The notes: generated by a model not told the origin, from the letters alone. A DNA stretch of 64,000 nt from Aeromonas tecta (GCF_000820185.1 NZ_CDCA01000008.1:48047-112046), one strand, 5' to 3'; counted from the stretch's first letter, positions 19,950-29,314 are shown. Translations and numbers: made by a program.

Positions 19950-21323
19950 ATGCAGGCAATTGTGGTTACAGCGGGAAAGGGCACCAGGTTATGGCCATTT
20001 ACCAAGATAAGAAGCAAGTCTATGCTAGCTGTCAGTAATATGCCGATTGTTTACTGGTTGCAGCAAGCCTTGGCTGTTGCCGGAGTAAATGAGGTGGCAA
20101 TACTTGCTGATGAGCATGAATGCCAATTCACCCAGTTTATTCATCACAATAAATTGGCGCCTGCGACCAGTATCCACTCGGTGGCAGGGGCTCAGGACAT
20201 CGTAGAGGCCTTGCTGGCGTATCAGCAGCGCAACCCTGTAACCGATACGGTGCTGATTATTCCCGGGGATTGTCTCATTCAGGCAGAAGATCTGGCGCGA
20301 CTGGTCAACAGCACCTCTGCCAACGCCGTTTTGCTGAGAAAACTGCGTGCAGAAGAGCGTTCCGATCGGCTGTGTTTCAATGCCGAACAAGGCTTTAAGT
20401 TATTGGCGCACCCACGGCGAGAGGGATTTGATTGCGAGATCGTCGCTTATAAGTTGAGTGCCGATTTTTTCAGCGAGGCATTGCCTTACACGACAGAAAT
20501 TTATGACCATGTTCAGGTTGGCATGATGCCGTCGAGAGAGAAATTTCTGGAATCAGCCCTGGTTAGTTGGGCGCAGCAGGTCGCCGTCGATTTTATCCAC
20601 TGCGACCAGCCCAGTTTTAATCTCGACTACCCCTGGAATATTCTGGAGGTCAACAGCTATCTCAACCGTCAGCGTTGTCAGCAGCTGATCACGAGTGAGA
20701 TTGCAGACAGTGCCACCGTCTCAGCCCGTGCTGTGATACGTGGACACATCAAGGTCGGTCAGCACAGTCATATTGGCGATGGGGTTATTTTCCAGGGTAA
20801 TGCGATTGTCGGTGATCATTGCCAGATAACAGATGGTGCCATCATCGGTGAGAACGTGGTTATCGGCCATGGTGCGACCATCAAAGAGTATTGCAAGCTG
20901 GCCGATGAGACCACGGTGGGTAACCAGGCCATCATCGGCCACTGCGCCGAATTGGCGGGGGTCATTTTTGAGAGTACCTATCTGTACCATAACTGCGAGA
21001 TCGCCGGGGTGCTCGGCCGTAATGTGGATATAGGCGCCGGCACGACCTTTGGCACGCTGCGATATGATGATGCTAAAACCAGTCATCTCATCAATCAGCA
21101 ACGGGTGACCCCTCACCATTATAGTAACGTCGTCTACATGGGGGATTTTACCCGTACCGGGGTAAATACCGTGATCATGCCAGGCGTGAAAGTCGGCAGT
21201 CGCTCCGTCGTCGGCTCGAATGTGGTGTTGGCCGACGATCTGCCCGATGAACGTATTATTCAGGTTAAACAGACATTGGTTACCAAGCCTTGGGGCAGTC
21301 AGCGTTATGGTTTTAATAGTTAG
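19950..21323 (+). CDS. Sugar-phosphate nucleotidyltransferase with left-handed beta-helix (GlmU-like)
   Basis: The 457-aa product starts at ATG 19950 behind GTAAGG. Residues 9-18 (GKGTRLWPFT) with Lys23 form the nucleotide-binding loop of sugar-1-phosphate nucleotidyltransferases; PGD at 105-107 fits the metal-binding Asp. From about 240 to 440 hexapeptide repeats (HSHIGDGVIFQGNAIVGDHC type) form a left-handed beta-helix as in GlmU. The enzyme class couples a sugar-1-phosphate to an NTP; the helix may add acyl transfer or only oligomerisation. It is too diverged and in the wrong context to be the housekeeping GlmU. Finding such a gene between a PTS permease and a phospho-glycosidase is unusual and suggests that part of the imported sugar is activated rather than only degraded. 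Confidence 0.8.
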   Translation: MQAIVVTAGKGTRLWPFTKIRSKSMLAVSNMPIVYWLQQALAVAGVNEVAILADEHECQFTQFIHHNKLAPATSIHSVAGAQDIVEALLAYQQRNPVTDTVLIIPGDCLIQAEDLARLVNSTSANAVLLRKLRAEERSDRLCFNAEQGFKLLAHPRREGFDCEIVAYKLSADFFSEALPYTTEIYDHVQVGMMPSREKFLESALVSWAQQVAVDFIHCDQPSFNLDYPWNILEVNSYLNRQRCQQLITSEIADSATVSARAVIRGHIKVGQHSHIGDGVIFQGNAIVGDHCQITDGAIIGENVVIGHGATIKEYCKLADETTVGNQAIIGHCAELAGVIFESTYLYHNCEIAGVLGRNVDIGAGTTFGTLRYDDAKTSHLINQQRVTPHHYSNVVYMGDFTRTGVNTVIMPGVKVGSRSVVGSNVVLADDLPDERIIQVKQTLVTKPWGSQRYGFNS

Positions 21324-21396
21324 GATGACCTCATTGTAAATGTATTAAGGAACCTCCTGGCTTATAGCTATGGCCAATCATCGACAGGGTCGACTT

Positions 21397-22113
21397 ATGT
21401 TTGAATATGTAGAGTTATTGCAACGCAGGCTTGATACCTTGATCAGCTGTAATACTGACAATATGAAAAAAGTCATTGAATTATTTTCCGATGCAATATT
21501 GAACAACAGCATGATTCATATCCTTGGCACCGGTCATTCTCATATGGTCGGCTTGGAAGGGTTCATTCGTGCCGGGGGGCTTGGCAATATCAATGCAATC
21601 CTTGATTCGACGGTGACGACCAGTGACGGCGCCTTGCGCAGCTCCAAACTGGAGAAGTTGCCGGGGCTGGCGGCCATCTTGTGGTCAGAGCAGCCCATCA
21701 GTGCAGGTGATCTGATTGTCGTGGTCTCCAATTCGGGGCGCAACGCCTTGCCGATTGAATTTGCCCAGATAGCACAGGCACGTGGCCACAGTGTGGTGGC
21801 TATCACCTCGGTAGAGCAGTCGAGCGCCTACCCAAGTTTGCATCCTTCAGGGCAAAAACTGTTGGATGTGGCAGACATAGTCCTTGATAATTGCGTTCCG
21901 AGTGGAGATGGCTTGTGCCTGGTCAACGGCCGAGTCACTGGCGCATTTTCTACAGTGGCAGGTGTCGTCCTGCTCAACAATATCGTAGTGGAAGCGCAAA
22001 AGCAGGCATTGGCTCGACATGGCACGCCCTTGATATTCTCTAGTCAGAACGTCGATGGTTTTAATAATGATGATGTCTATGCCCACTTTGCAGGTCGCTT
22101 GAAGTCAATGTGA
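21397..22113 (+). CDS. SIS-domain phosphosugar-binding protein (UPF0309-like)
   Basis: I take ATG 21397, with AGGG nine bases upstream and an N-terminus (MFEYVELLQRRLDTLI) that fits the family; product 238 aa. Motifs HILGTGHSHMVGLEGFIRAG, VVVSNSGRNALPIEFAQ and VVAITS are typical of SIS phosphosugar isomerase/binding domains, and the conserved HPSGQKLLDVADIVLDN block matches the UPF0309 group. Members are expected to bind an aldose/ketose or amino-sugar phosphate; the exact reaction is not established. In this cluster it could isomerise the product of the GH4 enzyme. The gene ends at the Shine-Dalgarno of the next gene, indicating tight operon organisation. Confidence 0.82.
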   Translation: MFEYVELLQRRLDTLISCNTDNMKKVIELFSDAILNNSMIHILGTGHSHMVGLEGFIRAGGLGNINAILDSTVTTSDGALRSSKLEKLPGLAAILWSEQPISAGDLIVVVSNSGRNALPIEFAQIAQARGHSVVAITSVEQSSAYPSLHPSGQKLLDVADIVLDNCVPSGDGLCLVNGRVTGAFSTVAGVVLLNNIVVEAQKQALARHGTPLIFSSQNVDGFNNDDVYAHFAGRLKSM

Positions 22114-22117
22114 GGAG

Positions 22118-22834
22118 ATGATTTTGTCCAGTTACCGTTATCAAGAAGTCTGTGCTCAGCTGAAAGAGTTTATTCTCAATGAGAAGGACTTTCAGAAATT
22201 ACCTGATGAGAGGACGTTGGCACAGCAATTTTCGGTAAGCCGGGTAACCATTCGCAAGGCGTTGGCATTATTAAAAGAAGAGAAAATAATTGATGTTCGT
22301 CACGGCTCTGGAATATATATAAACAATAATAAGATGATTAACTCGTTTGAATTTGGTAGCCTGACTCAAGACATGAAAACAATTGGTAAGGAAGTGGGCA
22401 CCGAGCTTCTTAATTGTTATGTGATGAAAACCCCGGCGCACGGCGAATTGAGTGGTTTCTCCGGTGATAATATTATTTGCCTGGAGCGTGTGCGCAGTGT
22501 CGATGGTGTGAAATCTATTCAAGAACTCAATTATCTTTGTGCCGAACGGTTTCCTGAATTAGATAAAAAAGTAGAAAGTAATCAATCTCTTTACCAACTG
22601 CTGTTGCAAGAGTATCACGTGAAATTCGACCGTGGTGTTGAGACATTATCTGCTGGGTTTATATTGTTGGATACCGCCAGCAAATTGGATACATCGGCGC
22701 TTAGCTGCGCAGTAAAAGTAATTCGTGCTGCCTATGAAGGGGACCGACTGGTTGAATACACCATCTCTTATACTTTGGCTGAGCATTATAGTTGGCAGTA
22801 TGAATTAAATAACGTCACTTTATTACACAGATAA
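22118..22834 (+). CDS. GntR-family (HutC/UTRA) transcriptional regulator
   Basis: The product is about 238 aa. An N-terminal winged helix (LPDERTLAQQFSVSRVTIRKALALL, residues about 28-52) is followed by DVRHGSGIYI, the wing, and a C-terminal UTRA-type ligand domain from about 80. ATG 22118 directly abuts GAGGAG; TTG 22124 would have better spacing (6 bases) and may be the real start. UTRA regulators sense phosphorylated sugars and usually repress their own transport cluster. The TTGGTAT elements in the porin/PTS control region are candidate operators. Confidence 0.9.
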   Translation: MILSSYRYQEVCAQLKEFILNEKDFQKLPDERTLAQQFSVSRVTIRKALALLKEEKIIDVRHGSGIYINNNKMINSFEFGSLTQDMKTIGKEVGTELLNCYVMKTPAHGELSGFSGDNIICLERVRSVDGVKSIQELNYLCAERFPELDKKVESNQSLYQLLLQEYHVKFDRGVETLSAGFILLDTASKLDTSALSCAVKVIRAAYEGDRLVEYTISYTLAEHYSWQYELNNVTLLHR

Positions 22835-22847
22835 TCAGGTTGGTCAT

Positions 22848-24197
22848 ATGCAGAAAGCGATTAAAGTGGTGACTATCGGCGGGGGCAGCAGTTATACCCC
22901 GGAGCTGATGGAAGGATTCATCAAGCGTTATCATGAAATGCCGATCAGCGAATTCTGGTTGGTGGACGTGGCCGAAGGAGCTGAAAAGCTGGGCATCATT
23001 TTTAACCTATGCCAGCGGATGATCAAAAAAGCAGGCGTGCCCATCAAGCTTTACCAAACGCTGGACAGACGCGATGCTCTGTCGGGTGCCGATTTTGTGA
23101 CTACGCAATTTCGAGTCGGGCAATTGGAGGCGCGGGCCAAGGATGAAAAAATCCCGCTTTCTCACGGGGTGCTGGGGCAGGAGACGAACGGTGCCGGCGG
23201 GCTGTTCAAAGCGCTGCGAACCATCCCGGTCGTCTTCTCTATCATCAAGGATATTGAAGAGCTATGTCCGGATGCCTGGCTTATCAATTTCACCAACCCG
23301 GCTGGCCTGGTGACGGAAGCTGTTCATCGCCACACCGATTTTCGCCGCTTCATCGGGGTTTGCAATGTACCCGTTGGCATGAAGATGTTTGCCAGGGAGC
23401 TGCTCCGCTGTGATGAGCATGCCGAGGTGAATATGGATCTCTTTGGCCTGAATCACATGGTGTTCATGCAGGACTTCCTCATCGATGGTGACTCGAAGAT
23501 GGAGCAACTGCTGGCGGAGGTGACCAGGGAGAGCAACCAGCAGTCAGCCTCGGTAAAGAATGTATCCGATCTGCCCTTTGATATGGATTTCATCAATGGT
23601 TTGAAGCTTATTCCTTGTCCTTACCTGCGCTATTACGTCAAAGAAAAAGAGATGCTGGCGATAGAAGTGGGTGAGTACTATAAGGGAGGAACCCGCGCCG
23701 AAGTCGTGCAAACGATAGAAGCCGATCTCTTCAAACTCTATCAGGATCCCGAGCTGGATATCAAACCAAAGCAACTGGAAGAACGTGGCGGTGCTTATTA
23801 TTCTGAGGCAGCTTGTGATGTCATCAGTGCGATTGTGAACGACAGCCACACCGAGCATTATGTGAATGTCTGCAACAACGGCCATGTCAAAAATATTCCA
23901 CATGATTGGTGCATTGAAATTAGCTGCACCATCAGTAAAGAAGGCGCCAAGCCTAAAGCTCACATTGAACATTTTGACGAACGCGTGCTGGGTATCATCA
24001 GTTCAATTAAATCTTTTGAGATTGCAGCCAGCAAGGCCGCGCTGACAGGAAATTACCAAGACTTGATCGTGGCCATGAATTTGAGTCCGCTGATTCATTC
24101 AGATACATCAGCGAAGTCTATCGCCAACGAAATGTTATTGGCTCATCAAAAATACTTGCCACAGTTTGATAAAGTGATTGCTCAATTGAGTAATTAG
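22848..24197 (+). CDS. GH4 family 6-phospho-glycosidase
   Basis: The 449-aa protein opens with a dinucleotide-binding loop (IGGGSSYTPEL, 10-20). QFRVG (86-90), GQETNGAGG (109-117), NFTNPAG (146-152), Cys171 in GVCNVP and His202 in GLNHM are the hallmarks of glycoside hydrolase family 4, which uses NAD and a divalent metal held by the Cys and His. Best matches by memory are 6-phospho-beta-glucosidases such as CelF/ChbF. It should split the phospho-disaccharide delivered by the PTS in the cytosol. Whether the aglycone is glucose, an amino sugar or another residue cannot be told. Confidence 0.93.
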   Translation: MQKAIKVVTIGGGSSYTPELMEGFIKRYHEMPISEFWLVDVAEGAEKLGIIFNLCQRMIKKAGVPIKLYQTLDRRDALSGADFVTTQFRVGQLEARAKDEKIPLSHGVLGQETNGAGGLFKALRTIPVVFSIIKDIEELCPDAWLINFTNPAGLVTEAVHRHTDFRRFIGVCNVPVGMKMFARELLRCDEHAEVNMDLFGLNHMVFMQDFLIDGDSKMEQLLAEVTRESNQQSASVKNVSDLPFDMDFINGLKLIPCPYLRYYVKEKEMLAIEVGEYYKGGTRAEVVQTIEADLFKLYQDPELDIKPKQLEERGGAYYSEAACDVISAIVNDSHTEHYVNVCNNGHVKNIPHDWCIEISCTISKEGAKPKAHIEHFDERVLGIISSIKSFEIAASKAALTGNYQDLIVAMNLSPLIHSDTSAKSIANEMLLAHQKYLPQFDKVIAQLSN

Positions 24198-24242
24198 ATA
24201 GTAACGTGAAGATGAGCCACAGCATATAAATTCAGGTGTCAT

Positions 24243-24560
24243 ATGAATAAGAAAATATATCTCTTTTGTGCCGCAGGCATGTCCACTTCATTGTTGGTTA
24301 ATAAGATGAAGGAGCACGCAACCAAACACGCAGTTCCGGTAGATATTCAGGCATTCTCCGAATCATTGATTCTGGAAAAAGGCCCCGAGGCTGATCTCAT
24401 TCTGCTCGGGCCACAAATTAAATATATGCTCAATGACTTCGCTGGCAAATTCCCTGATAAGCCAGTGGCCATCATTGACTCCTTAATCTATGGCAAGATG
24501 GATGGCCTGGCATTATTGAAATCATCCATCGCCATGATCAAAGCACATCAGAGTGCATAG
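24243..24560 (+). CDS. PTS EIIB, lactose/cellobiose family
   Basis: This 105-aa cytosolic protein has the P-loop-like phospho-cysteine site [16 protein letters not shown] with Cys9, and the fold-typical [14 protein letters not shown] segment. It accepts phosphate from EIIA and passes it to the sugar moving through EIIC. It lies 45 bases after the GH4 gene and 26 before EIIA, in the same orientation. Confidence 0.94.
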   Translation: MNKKIYLFCAAGMSTSLLVNKMKEHATKHAVPVDIQAFSESLILEKGPEADLILLGPQIKYMLNDFAGKFPDKPVAIIDSLIYGKMDGLALLKSSIAMIKAHQSA

Positions 24561-24586
24561 TCCATCCACACAAAGCAGGAAGACAG

Positions 24587-24943
24587 ATGAATATGCTGGA
24601 TATTGAACTGCCTGGTTCAGAGGATATTGTCTCTGATTTGGAAGAACAGGTAATGGGATTGATCATCAATTCCGGTAATGCACGCAGTTGCGCCTATGAA
24701 GCACTCTCTTTTGCTAAACAAGGAAACTTTCTGAAAGCAGAAGACATGATGCAAGAGGCCAGGGCTGCGTTAAATGAGGCCCATCTGGTTCAAACTCAAT
24801 TAATCGAACATGATCAGGGAGAAGGTAAAACCAAGATGACGCTGGTCATGGTCCACGCCCAGGATCATTTGATGACCTCCATGCTCGCTCGTGAACTAAT
24901 TGCAGAGTTGATCCAGGTTTATAAAAGGTTGTCAGAAAAGTAA
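24587..24943 (+). CDS. PTS EIIA, lactose/cellobiose family
   Basis: The 118-aa helical protein contains NSGNARSCAYEAL and the phosphorylation site VMVHAQDHLMTSMLA with His90, equivalent to His89 of ChbA. It transfers phosphate from HPr to EIIB and forms a trimer in known members. Together with EIIB and EIIC it completes one PTS transporter. Confidence 0.95.
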   Translation: MNMLDIELPGSEDIVSDLEEQVMGLIINSGNARSCAYEALSFAKQGNFLKAEDMMQEARAALNEAHLVQTQLIEHDQGEGKTKMTLVMVHAQDHLMTSMLARELIAELIQVYKRLSEK

Positions 24944-25014
24944 TTAGCGATATTTATATTTAACACTACTTAATAGCAATTTAGTTTAAGTCATTATTAA
25001 AATGGAGTTTTGTC

Positions 25015-28000
25015 ATGGAAAAAAATGGACTTTTCAATAAATCAAAAATAGCAGTGGTTATTATTACCGCGATGCTCGGCCTGTCTGCGTGTAACGACGC
25101 TACCGAAGATAACGGCAATGCGGCGGTAGACAATAATACGAGCGATTCTCGCAATCCAGGTGCCCCGCGGGACCCCATCGTTCCGACCAATCCGAGCACG
25201 CCGATGACTCCTGATAATCCGGATGTGGCTGCCAAGCCCGTGCTCGATCTCGATGCGCCGGCAAAGATCAAAATGGGAATATGGAATAACACCGAGCTGG
25301 TCGTTGGCCAATCCCGCTCTATCGAAGCCATGCTGATCCCCGATGAATCTCTGCCTTATCCCGGCAGCCCGGAAGAGGTACTGCAAAAGCAGGGTATCAC
25401 CTGGTCCAGCTCCAATGAGGCAGTGGCCACCGTCGACAAATTTGGCCGGGTCAAGGCCCTGAGCACAGGCGCGGTGGAGATCTCCGCCCGCTCTGTGACC
25501 AACACCACAGTGGTGGGGATCGCCAAGTTGAATGTGGTGGCCACCCCGACCCTGAACACGCAGAACCCGACTGTCATGATCAAGGGTGACAAGCCTGCCA
25601 AGAACCCGATCTTGCTGGAGAAGCAGGTCACCCGTTATGCCTCTACCAATGCCAGCCAGGACCTCGTCGACATTCGTGCCCAGATGGCCGCCGACGGTAG
25701 TGACGAAGTTCTGCAGGACAACATTCGCTGGCTGATCCAGGAAAATACCAACCCGGGTCGTGAAGGTGTCTATATCGTGCGGGAAGACAGAACCGCCACC
25801 AACCGTGACCGCATGATGTACTTCATGGGCAACCGCTATCTGCCCATCGAAGCGAACATCTCCCTGACTGGTGAGGTGGAAATCAATGCCCCGGTGAACT
25901 ATGCGCCGCAGGTGCCCACCAAGATCATGTCTGACGGCAACAAGGGCATCTGGATCACTTCCGCCACTGGTGCCCTGAGCCACATCGCCATGGTGCGCAT
26001 GAACCCGGATGCCAAGGCGAGCTTGATGAGCGAGGTGACCCAGCGTGTGGTCGATCGCCGTGGCTCCGTGTCCGATGCCAGCTATCGTGCCGATGGCAGC
26101 ACCGGTACCTGGCACCCGGAGATCACCGACAACGATGGTCTGTGGACATCCATGTACGGCGGTGGTGAGCTGATGCGTTATGCCACTCTCAAGCGGGAAG
26201 GGGCTGACAAGGGAGAGATCGAAGCCGCCCGCAAGACGGCGCTGCGCGCCCTCAAATTCGATCTGCTGCTGAGCAACATCTCCGGCCGCAAGGGAGAAGT
26301 GAAGACCAAGGTCCGTCCTATCGTGGGCGCGGATGGCGGTGACTACAAGTTGCAGACGCTGGTGCTTCGCAAGGATGGCGAATACGCCATCAACAACAAG
26401 CCGACCGGGCCATCAGGCAACGGCGGCAAGGTGGGTCTGGTCTATAACATGAAGCCGATCGACGATACCCAGTTTGTCGACGATCCCTATGCCATCGGTG
26501 CGCTGAATGATACCAACATCGACTATGACACCAAGACCCGTACCATCGAAGGCTTCTTCGCCCGTACCTATGCCTTCCAGGGCGCCGATACCAACGGCTT
26601 CATCGAGGGTTACGTACAAGGTGGTTCCAGCAACTACTTCCCGGGTGGACACACGGTTGCGCGTGCGGGGGAACTCGGTACCAAGGGGGATCTGACCGGC
26701 AAGAAAATTGCCAAGTTTATCTACTGTGATGGTGTACCAAGAGATTTGGGCGGTAACAAGGATTGCAACCCGGTTGGTGAGAAGATGGCTGGTCTCGAGA
26801 TCAATGCCGAGCTGCCGATCCCGGATGTGCTGCAGTGTACCGGTGCCTTCGCCGCACAGAGTGATTGTGCGAATGCGATGGAAGACGATCAGGGAACCAT
26901 CTTTACCGAGGAGCAGGTGCTCTACAAGGCGGATACCAGTAACGACGAGTCCATCGGCCACTTCTTCATCTACCGTATTGCCTACGACATCCTCGATGAG
27001 AGCAATCCGGAAGAGAAGGCCACCAAGGATCTGATCCGTACCACCATGCAGAAGTGGGCCGACCAACTGATCGCCAACGAGTACAACTTTGTTGATGCCA
27101 GTGGTCAGCCGACCAAGTGGGGCAAGACCTCCCGCGATTACTTCAACAACGATTACGCATGGGAAGATGCGGCCCTGAACTCTGTGGTGCTGGTTGCTGG
27201 CATGAAGGTGGCGGCCTATGTCACCGGTGAGCAGCGTTACGAGTCCGAATATCAGGCGCTCGCCAGCAAGCAGGGTTATGACTACGCCACCCTGGCCAAG
27301 GAGTACTGGAGCCGTTGGGCGGCCTTCGCGGGTGCCCAGTATGGTGCCGATACCTCCATCATCGGCTGTCTGGATTCGACTCCGGTCATAGAGAACGGTG
27401 ACAACACCAAGAACTCCCCCTCCATCGGTACCTTTGCCAGCGGCAACGACGGTGGTGGCATGTGTGGTGACGGTATCGAAGATCCCAGCGATCCGGTGCA
27501 GGTTGAAGAGTGGGTGCGTGAGGTAGTCAACACCTCCGATGAAGAGATGGCTGCGCTGGCCTGGTACATCCTGTTCACTACCGAACAACAGGGCACCGAG
27601 CTGCATCAGCAATACGTGGCGGCCTATGACGAGTGGTACCGCTCCATGGGTTACCAGGAGAACCCCTTCTTCGATTACGTCCGCCAGCTGGGCCAACCGA
27701 AGACAGAGTTGACCAACGCCTCGGGCAACAACCTGAAGAAGACTGCCGCCTGGCAACTGCATCGTCACCCGATCGACACCAGACGCTGGGGTGCCTATGA
27801 CTTCGCCCGTCCCGACGTATGGAAGGCTGGTATAGGTTCGGAAGCCGCGACCCGTGAGGATCGTTACCCCATCATCAAGACCAATGATGCCGCCATCGTC
27901 GATAGTCGGACCATGCGTGATCAGGTGCTGGTCGAGGGGTCACACACCACCTTGCCGCTGGATGAGCGCATGCTCACCAAGTTCAACAACAGTACCTTCA

Positions 28001-28206
28001 ACCTGGGCTTCAAGCCGCTCCAGTATCATCAGTGGCTGGACAAGAACAGCACTTGCTTCGATAACGATGCCAGCACGGCCTGTGCCTATACCGGCACCAA
28101 GCCGAACCCGGCTTATGGCAGCCCGACCACGTTCGAAGGCTCGACCACTTACACCTTGCCGTACTGGATGGGACGCTTCCACAGCTTCCTGGCCAAACCG
28201 GAATAA
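25015..28206 (+). CDS. Large lipoprotein with bacterial Ig-like domain, unknown function
   Basis: The 1063-aa protein has a lipoprotein signal with lipobox LSAC (Cys26), a low-complexity Asn/Asp/Pro linker to about 75, and a BIG2-type domain (about 95-178) with ITWSSSNEAVATVDKFGRVK. The remaining 850 residues are not recognised. They include helix-rich blocks such as NDGLWTSMYGGGELMRYA and DESIGHFFIYRIAYDIL that recall (alpha/alpha) toroid glycan-active enzymes, and several Cys pairs suited to an extracytoplasmic location. The gene follows EIIA by 71 bases and precedes the ROK gene, so it is plausibly a surface or periplasmic glycan-binding or glycan-cleaving partner of the porin and PTS. That role is inference. 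Confidence 0.75.
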   Translation: MEKNGLFNKSKIAVVIITAMLGLSACNDATEDNGNAAVDNNTSDSRNPGAPRDPIVPTNPSTPMTPDNPDVAAKPVLDLDAPAKIKMGIWNNTELVVGQSRSIEAMLIPDESLPYPGSPEEVLQKQGITWSSSNEAVATVDKFGRVKALSTGAVEISARSVTNTTVVGIAKLNVVATPTLNTQNPTVMIKGDKPAKNPILLEKQVTRYASTNASQDLVDIRAQMAADGSDEVLQDNIRWLIQENTNPGREGVYIVREDRTATNRDRMMYFMGNRYLPIEANISLTGEVEINAPVNYAPQVPTKIMSDGNKGIWITSATGALSHIAMVRMNPDAKASLMSEVTQRVVDRRGSVSDASYRADGSTGTWHPEITDNDGLWTSMYGGGELMRYATLKREGADKGEIEAARKTALRALKFDLLLSNISGRKGEVKTKVRPIVGADGGDYKLQTLVLRKDGEYAINNKPTGPSGNGGKVGLVYNMKPIDDTQFVDDPYAIGALNDTNIDYDTKTRTIEGFFARTYAFQGADTNGFIEGYVQGGSSNYFPGGHTVARAGELGTKGDLTGKKIAKFIYCDGVPRDLGGNKDCNPVGEKMAGLEINAELPIPDVLQCTGAFAAQSDCANAMEDDQGTIFTEEQVLYKADTSNDESIGHFFIYRIAYDILDESNPEEKATKDLIRTTMQKWADQLIANEYNFVDASGQPTKWGKTSRDYFNNDYAWEDAALNSVVLVAGMKVAAYVTGEQRYESEYQALASKQGYDYATLAKEYWSRWAAFAGAQYGADTSIIGCLDSTPVIENGDNTKNSPSIGTFASGNDGGGMCGDGIEDPSDPVQVEEWVREVVNTSDEEMAALAWYILFTTEQQGTELHQQYVAAYDEWYRSMGYQENPFFDYVRQLGQPKTELTNASGNNLKKTAAWQLHRHPIDTRRWGAYDFARPDVWKAGIGSEAATREDRYPIIKTNDAAIVDSRTMRDQVLVEGSHTTLPLDERMLTKFNNSTFNLGFKPLQYHQWLDKNSTCFDNDASTACAYTGTKPNPAYGSPTTFEGSTTYTLPYWMGRFHSFLAKPE

Positions 28207-28234
28207 CAGGGTGCATCGCCAGCGTGCATAACCG

Positions 28235-28263
28235 GAGGAGGCAGATGGCTGCCTCCTCTTTCT
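28235..28263 (+). terminator. Hairpin after the lipoprotein gene
   Basis: A perfect 10-bp stem GAGGAGGCAG / CTGCCTCCTC with a 4-base loop is followed by TTTCTCGTTT. It probably ends or attenuates the PTS-cluster transcript before the ROK gene. Confidence 0.75.
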
Positions 28264-28288
28264 CGTTTGACTGTCGAGAGGATCAAAG

Positions 28289-29194
28289 ATGCAGGGATCA
28301 GATATTTTCATTGGCATCGATCTGGGGGGAACTCAGCTGCGGGTGGCCGCCATCACGGGGCAGGGCGTCATCCTGGAGCAGATCAAGATGCTGACCGACA
28401 GTGCCCGTGGTTACAGGAGCATCGTGGCCGATATGCAGCGTGCCTGCCGGCGCCTGACACTGGCGTATCGGGTCGCCGCCATTGGGGTCATAGCACCTGG
28501 GCCGCTGGATGCGGTCAATGGGGTGATACATGCGCAGCCCACTCTGCCGGACTGGGATGAGATCCCCCTCAGGTCGATGCTGGAGGCCGAGTTCGACTTG
28601 CCGGTACGGCTGGAGAACGACGCGAATGGTGCCGCCCTGGGGGAAGCCCTGCTCGGGGCGGGCAGAGGCCATACCAGCGTCTTCTACATCACGGTGAGCA
28701 CCGGTGTCGGCGGTGGTTTCATCTACAAGCAGCAGCTGATCAGCGGGGCGCACAACTGTGCCGGCGAAATTGCCAACATGATCATCTCCGATGAGGGGCC
28801 TTGCGGCGGCGAGCTGAACAAGGGCGCGCTGGAGAGCCTGGCGAGCGGTACGGCGCTGGGGCAACAGGCGAGGGCGTGGGGATTGGTGGATGCGGCTGCG
28901 CTGCTGACTCAGGCCGAGCCACGAGCCCGTTTCGTCGCCAGCCTGAGCACAGGGGTCGCCAACGTCATCCATACCCTCAACCCGGACATCATCGTCATGG
29001 GGGGCGGGGTGATGAACTCCCAGGCCCTGTTCTGGGATGAGCTGCAACGGCGGACAGATGAGAAGCTCTATCCCTATCTCAGGGGCAAGACCCGCTTCGC
29101 CCTGGCGGCGCTGGACGGCAATGCCGGCATTGTGGGGGCCGCCCTGTTGGCTCAGCAGTGCTTCGAGGAAGCAATGCACCCGTCCCGTATGTGA
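28289..29194 (+). CDS. ROK-family sugar kinase-like protein
   Basis: The 301-aa protein shows the ATP-binding loop GIDLGGTQLR (9-18), the sugar-binding/catalytic region RLENDANGAALGEA with Asp111, and STGVGGGFIY. The usual ROK zinc motif CxCGxxGCxE is reduced to GPCGGELNKGALE, with only one Cys, so this member probably does not bind structural zinc in the classical way. No N-terminal DNA-binding domain is present, so it is more likely a kinase than a repressor. As last gene of the cluster it may phosphorylate the free monosaccharide released by the GH4 enzyme. Confidence 0.88.
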   Translation: MQGSDIFIGIDLGGTQLRVAAITGQGVILEQIKMLTDSARGYRSIVADMQRACRRLTLAYRVAAIGVIAPGPLDAVNGVIHAQPTLPDWDEIPLRSMLEAEFDLPVRLENDANGAALGEALLGAGRGHTSVFYITVSTGVGGGFIYKQQLISGAHNCAGEIANMIISDEGPCGGELNKGALESLASGTALGQQARAWGLVDAAALLTQAEPRARFVASLSTGVANVIHTLNPDIIVMGGGVMNSQALFWDELQRRTDEKLYPYLRGKTRFALAALDGNAGIVGAALLAQQCFEEAMHPSRM

Positions 29195-29314
29195 AGGGTC
29201 GCAGGAGCGAGGTGCATCCAGCATCATCAGCCGACGCTTGCCGACAGTGACCTGGCGTGATTTCCACGAACAGTTTCGATTGTTACTCAACAATCATTGA
29301 CATGGATGTAGCAC

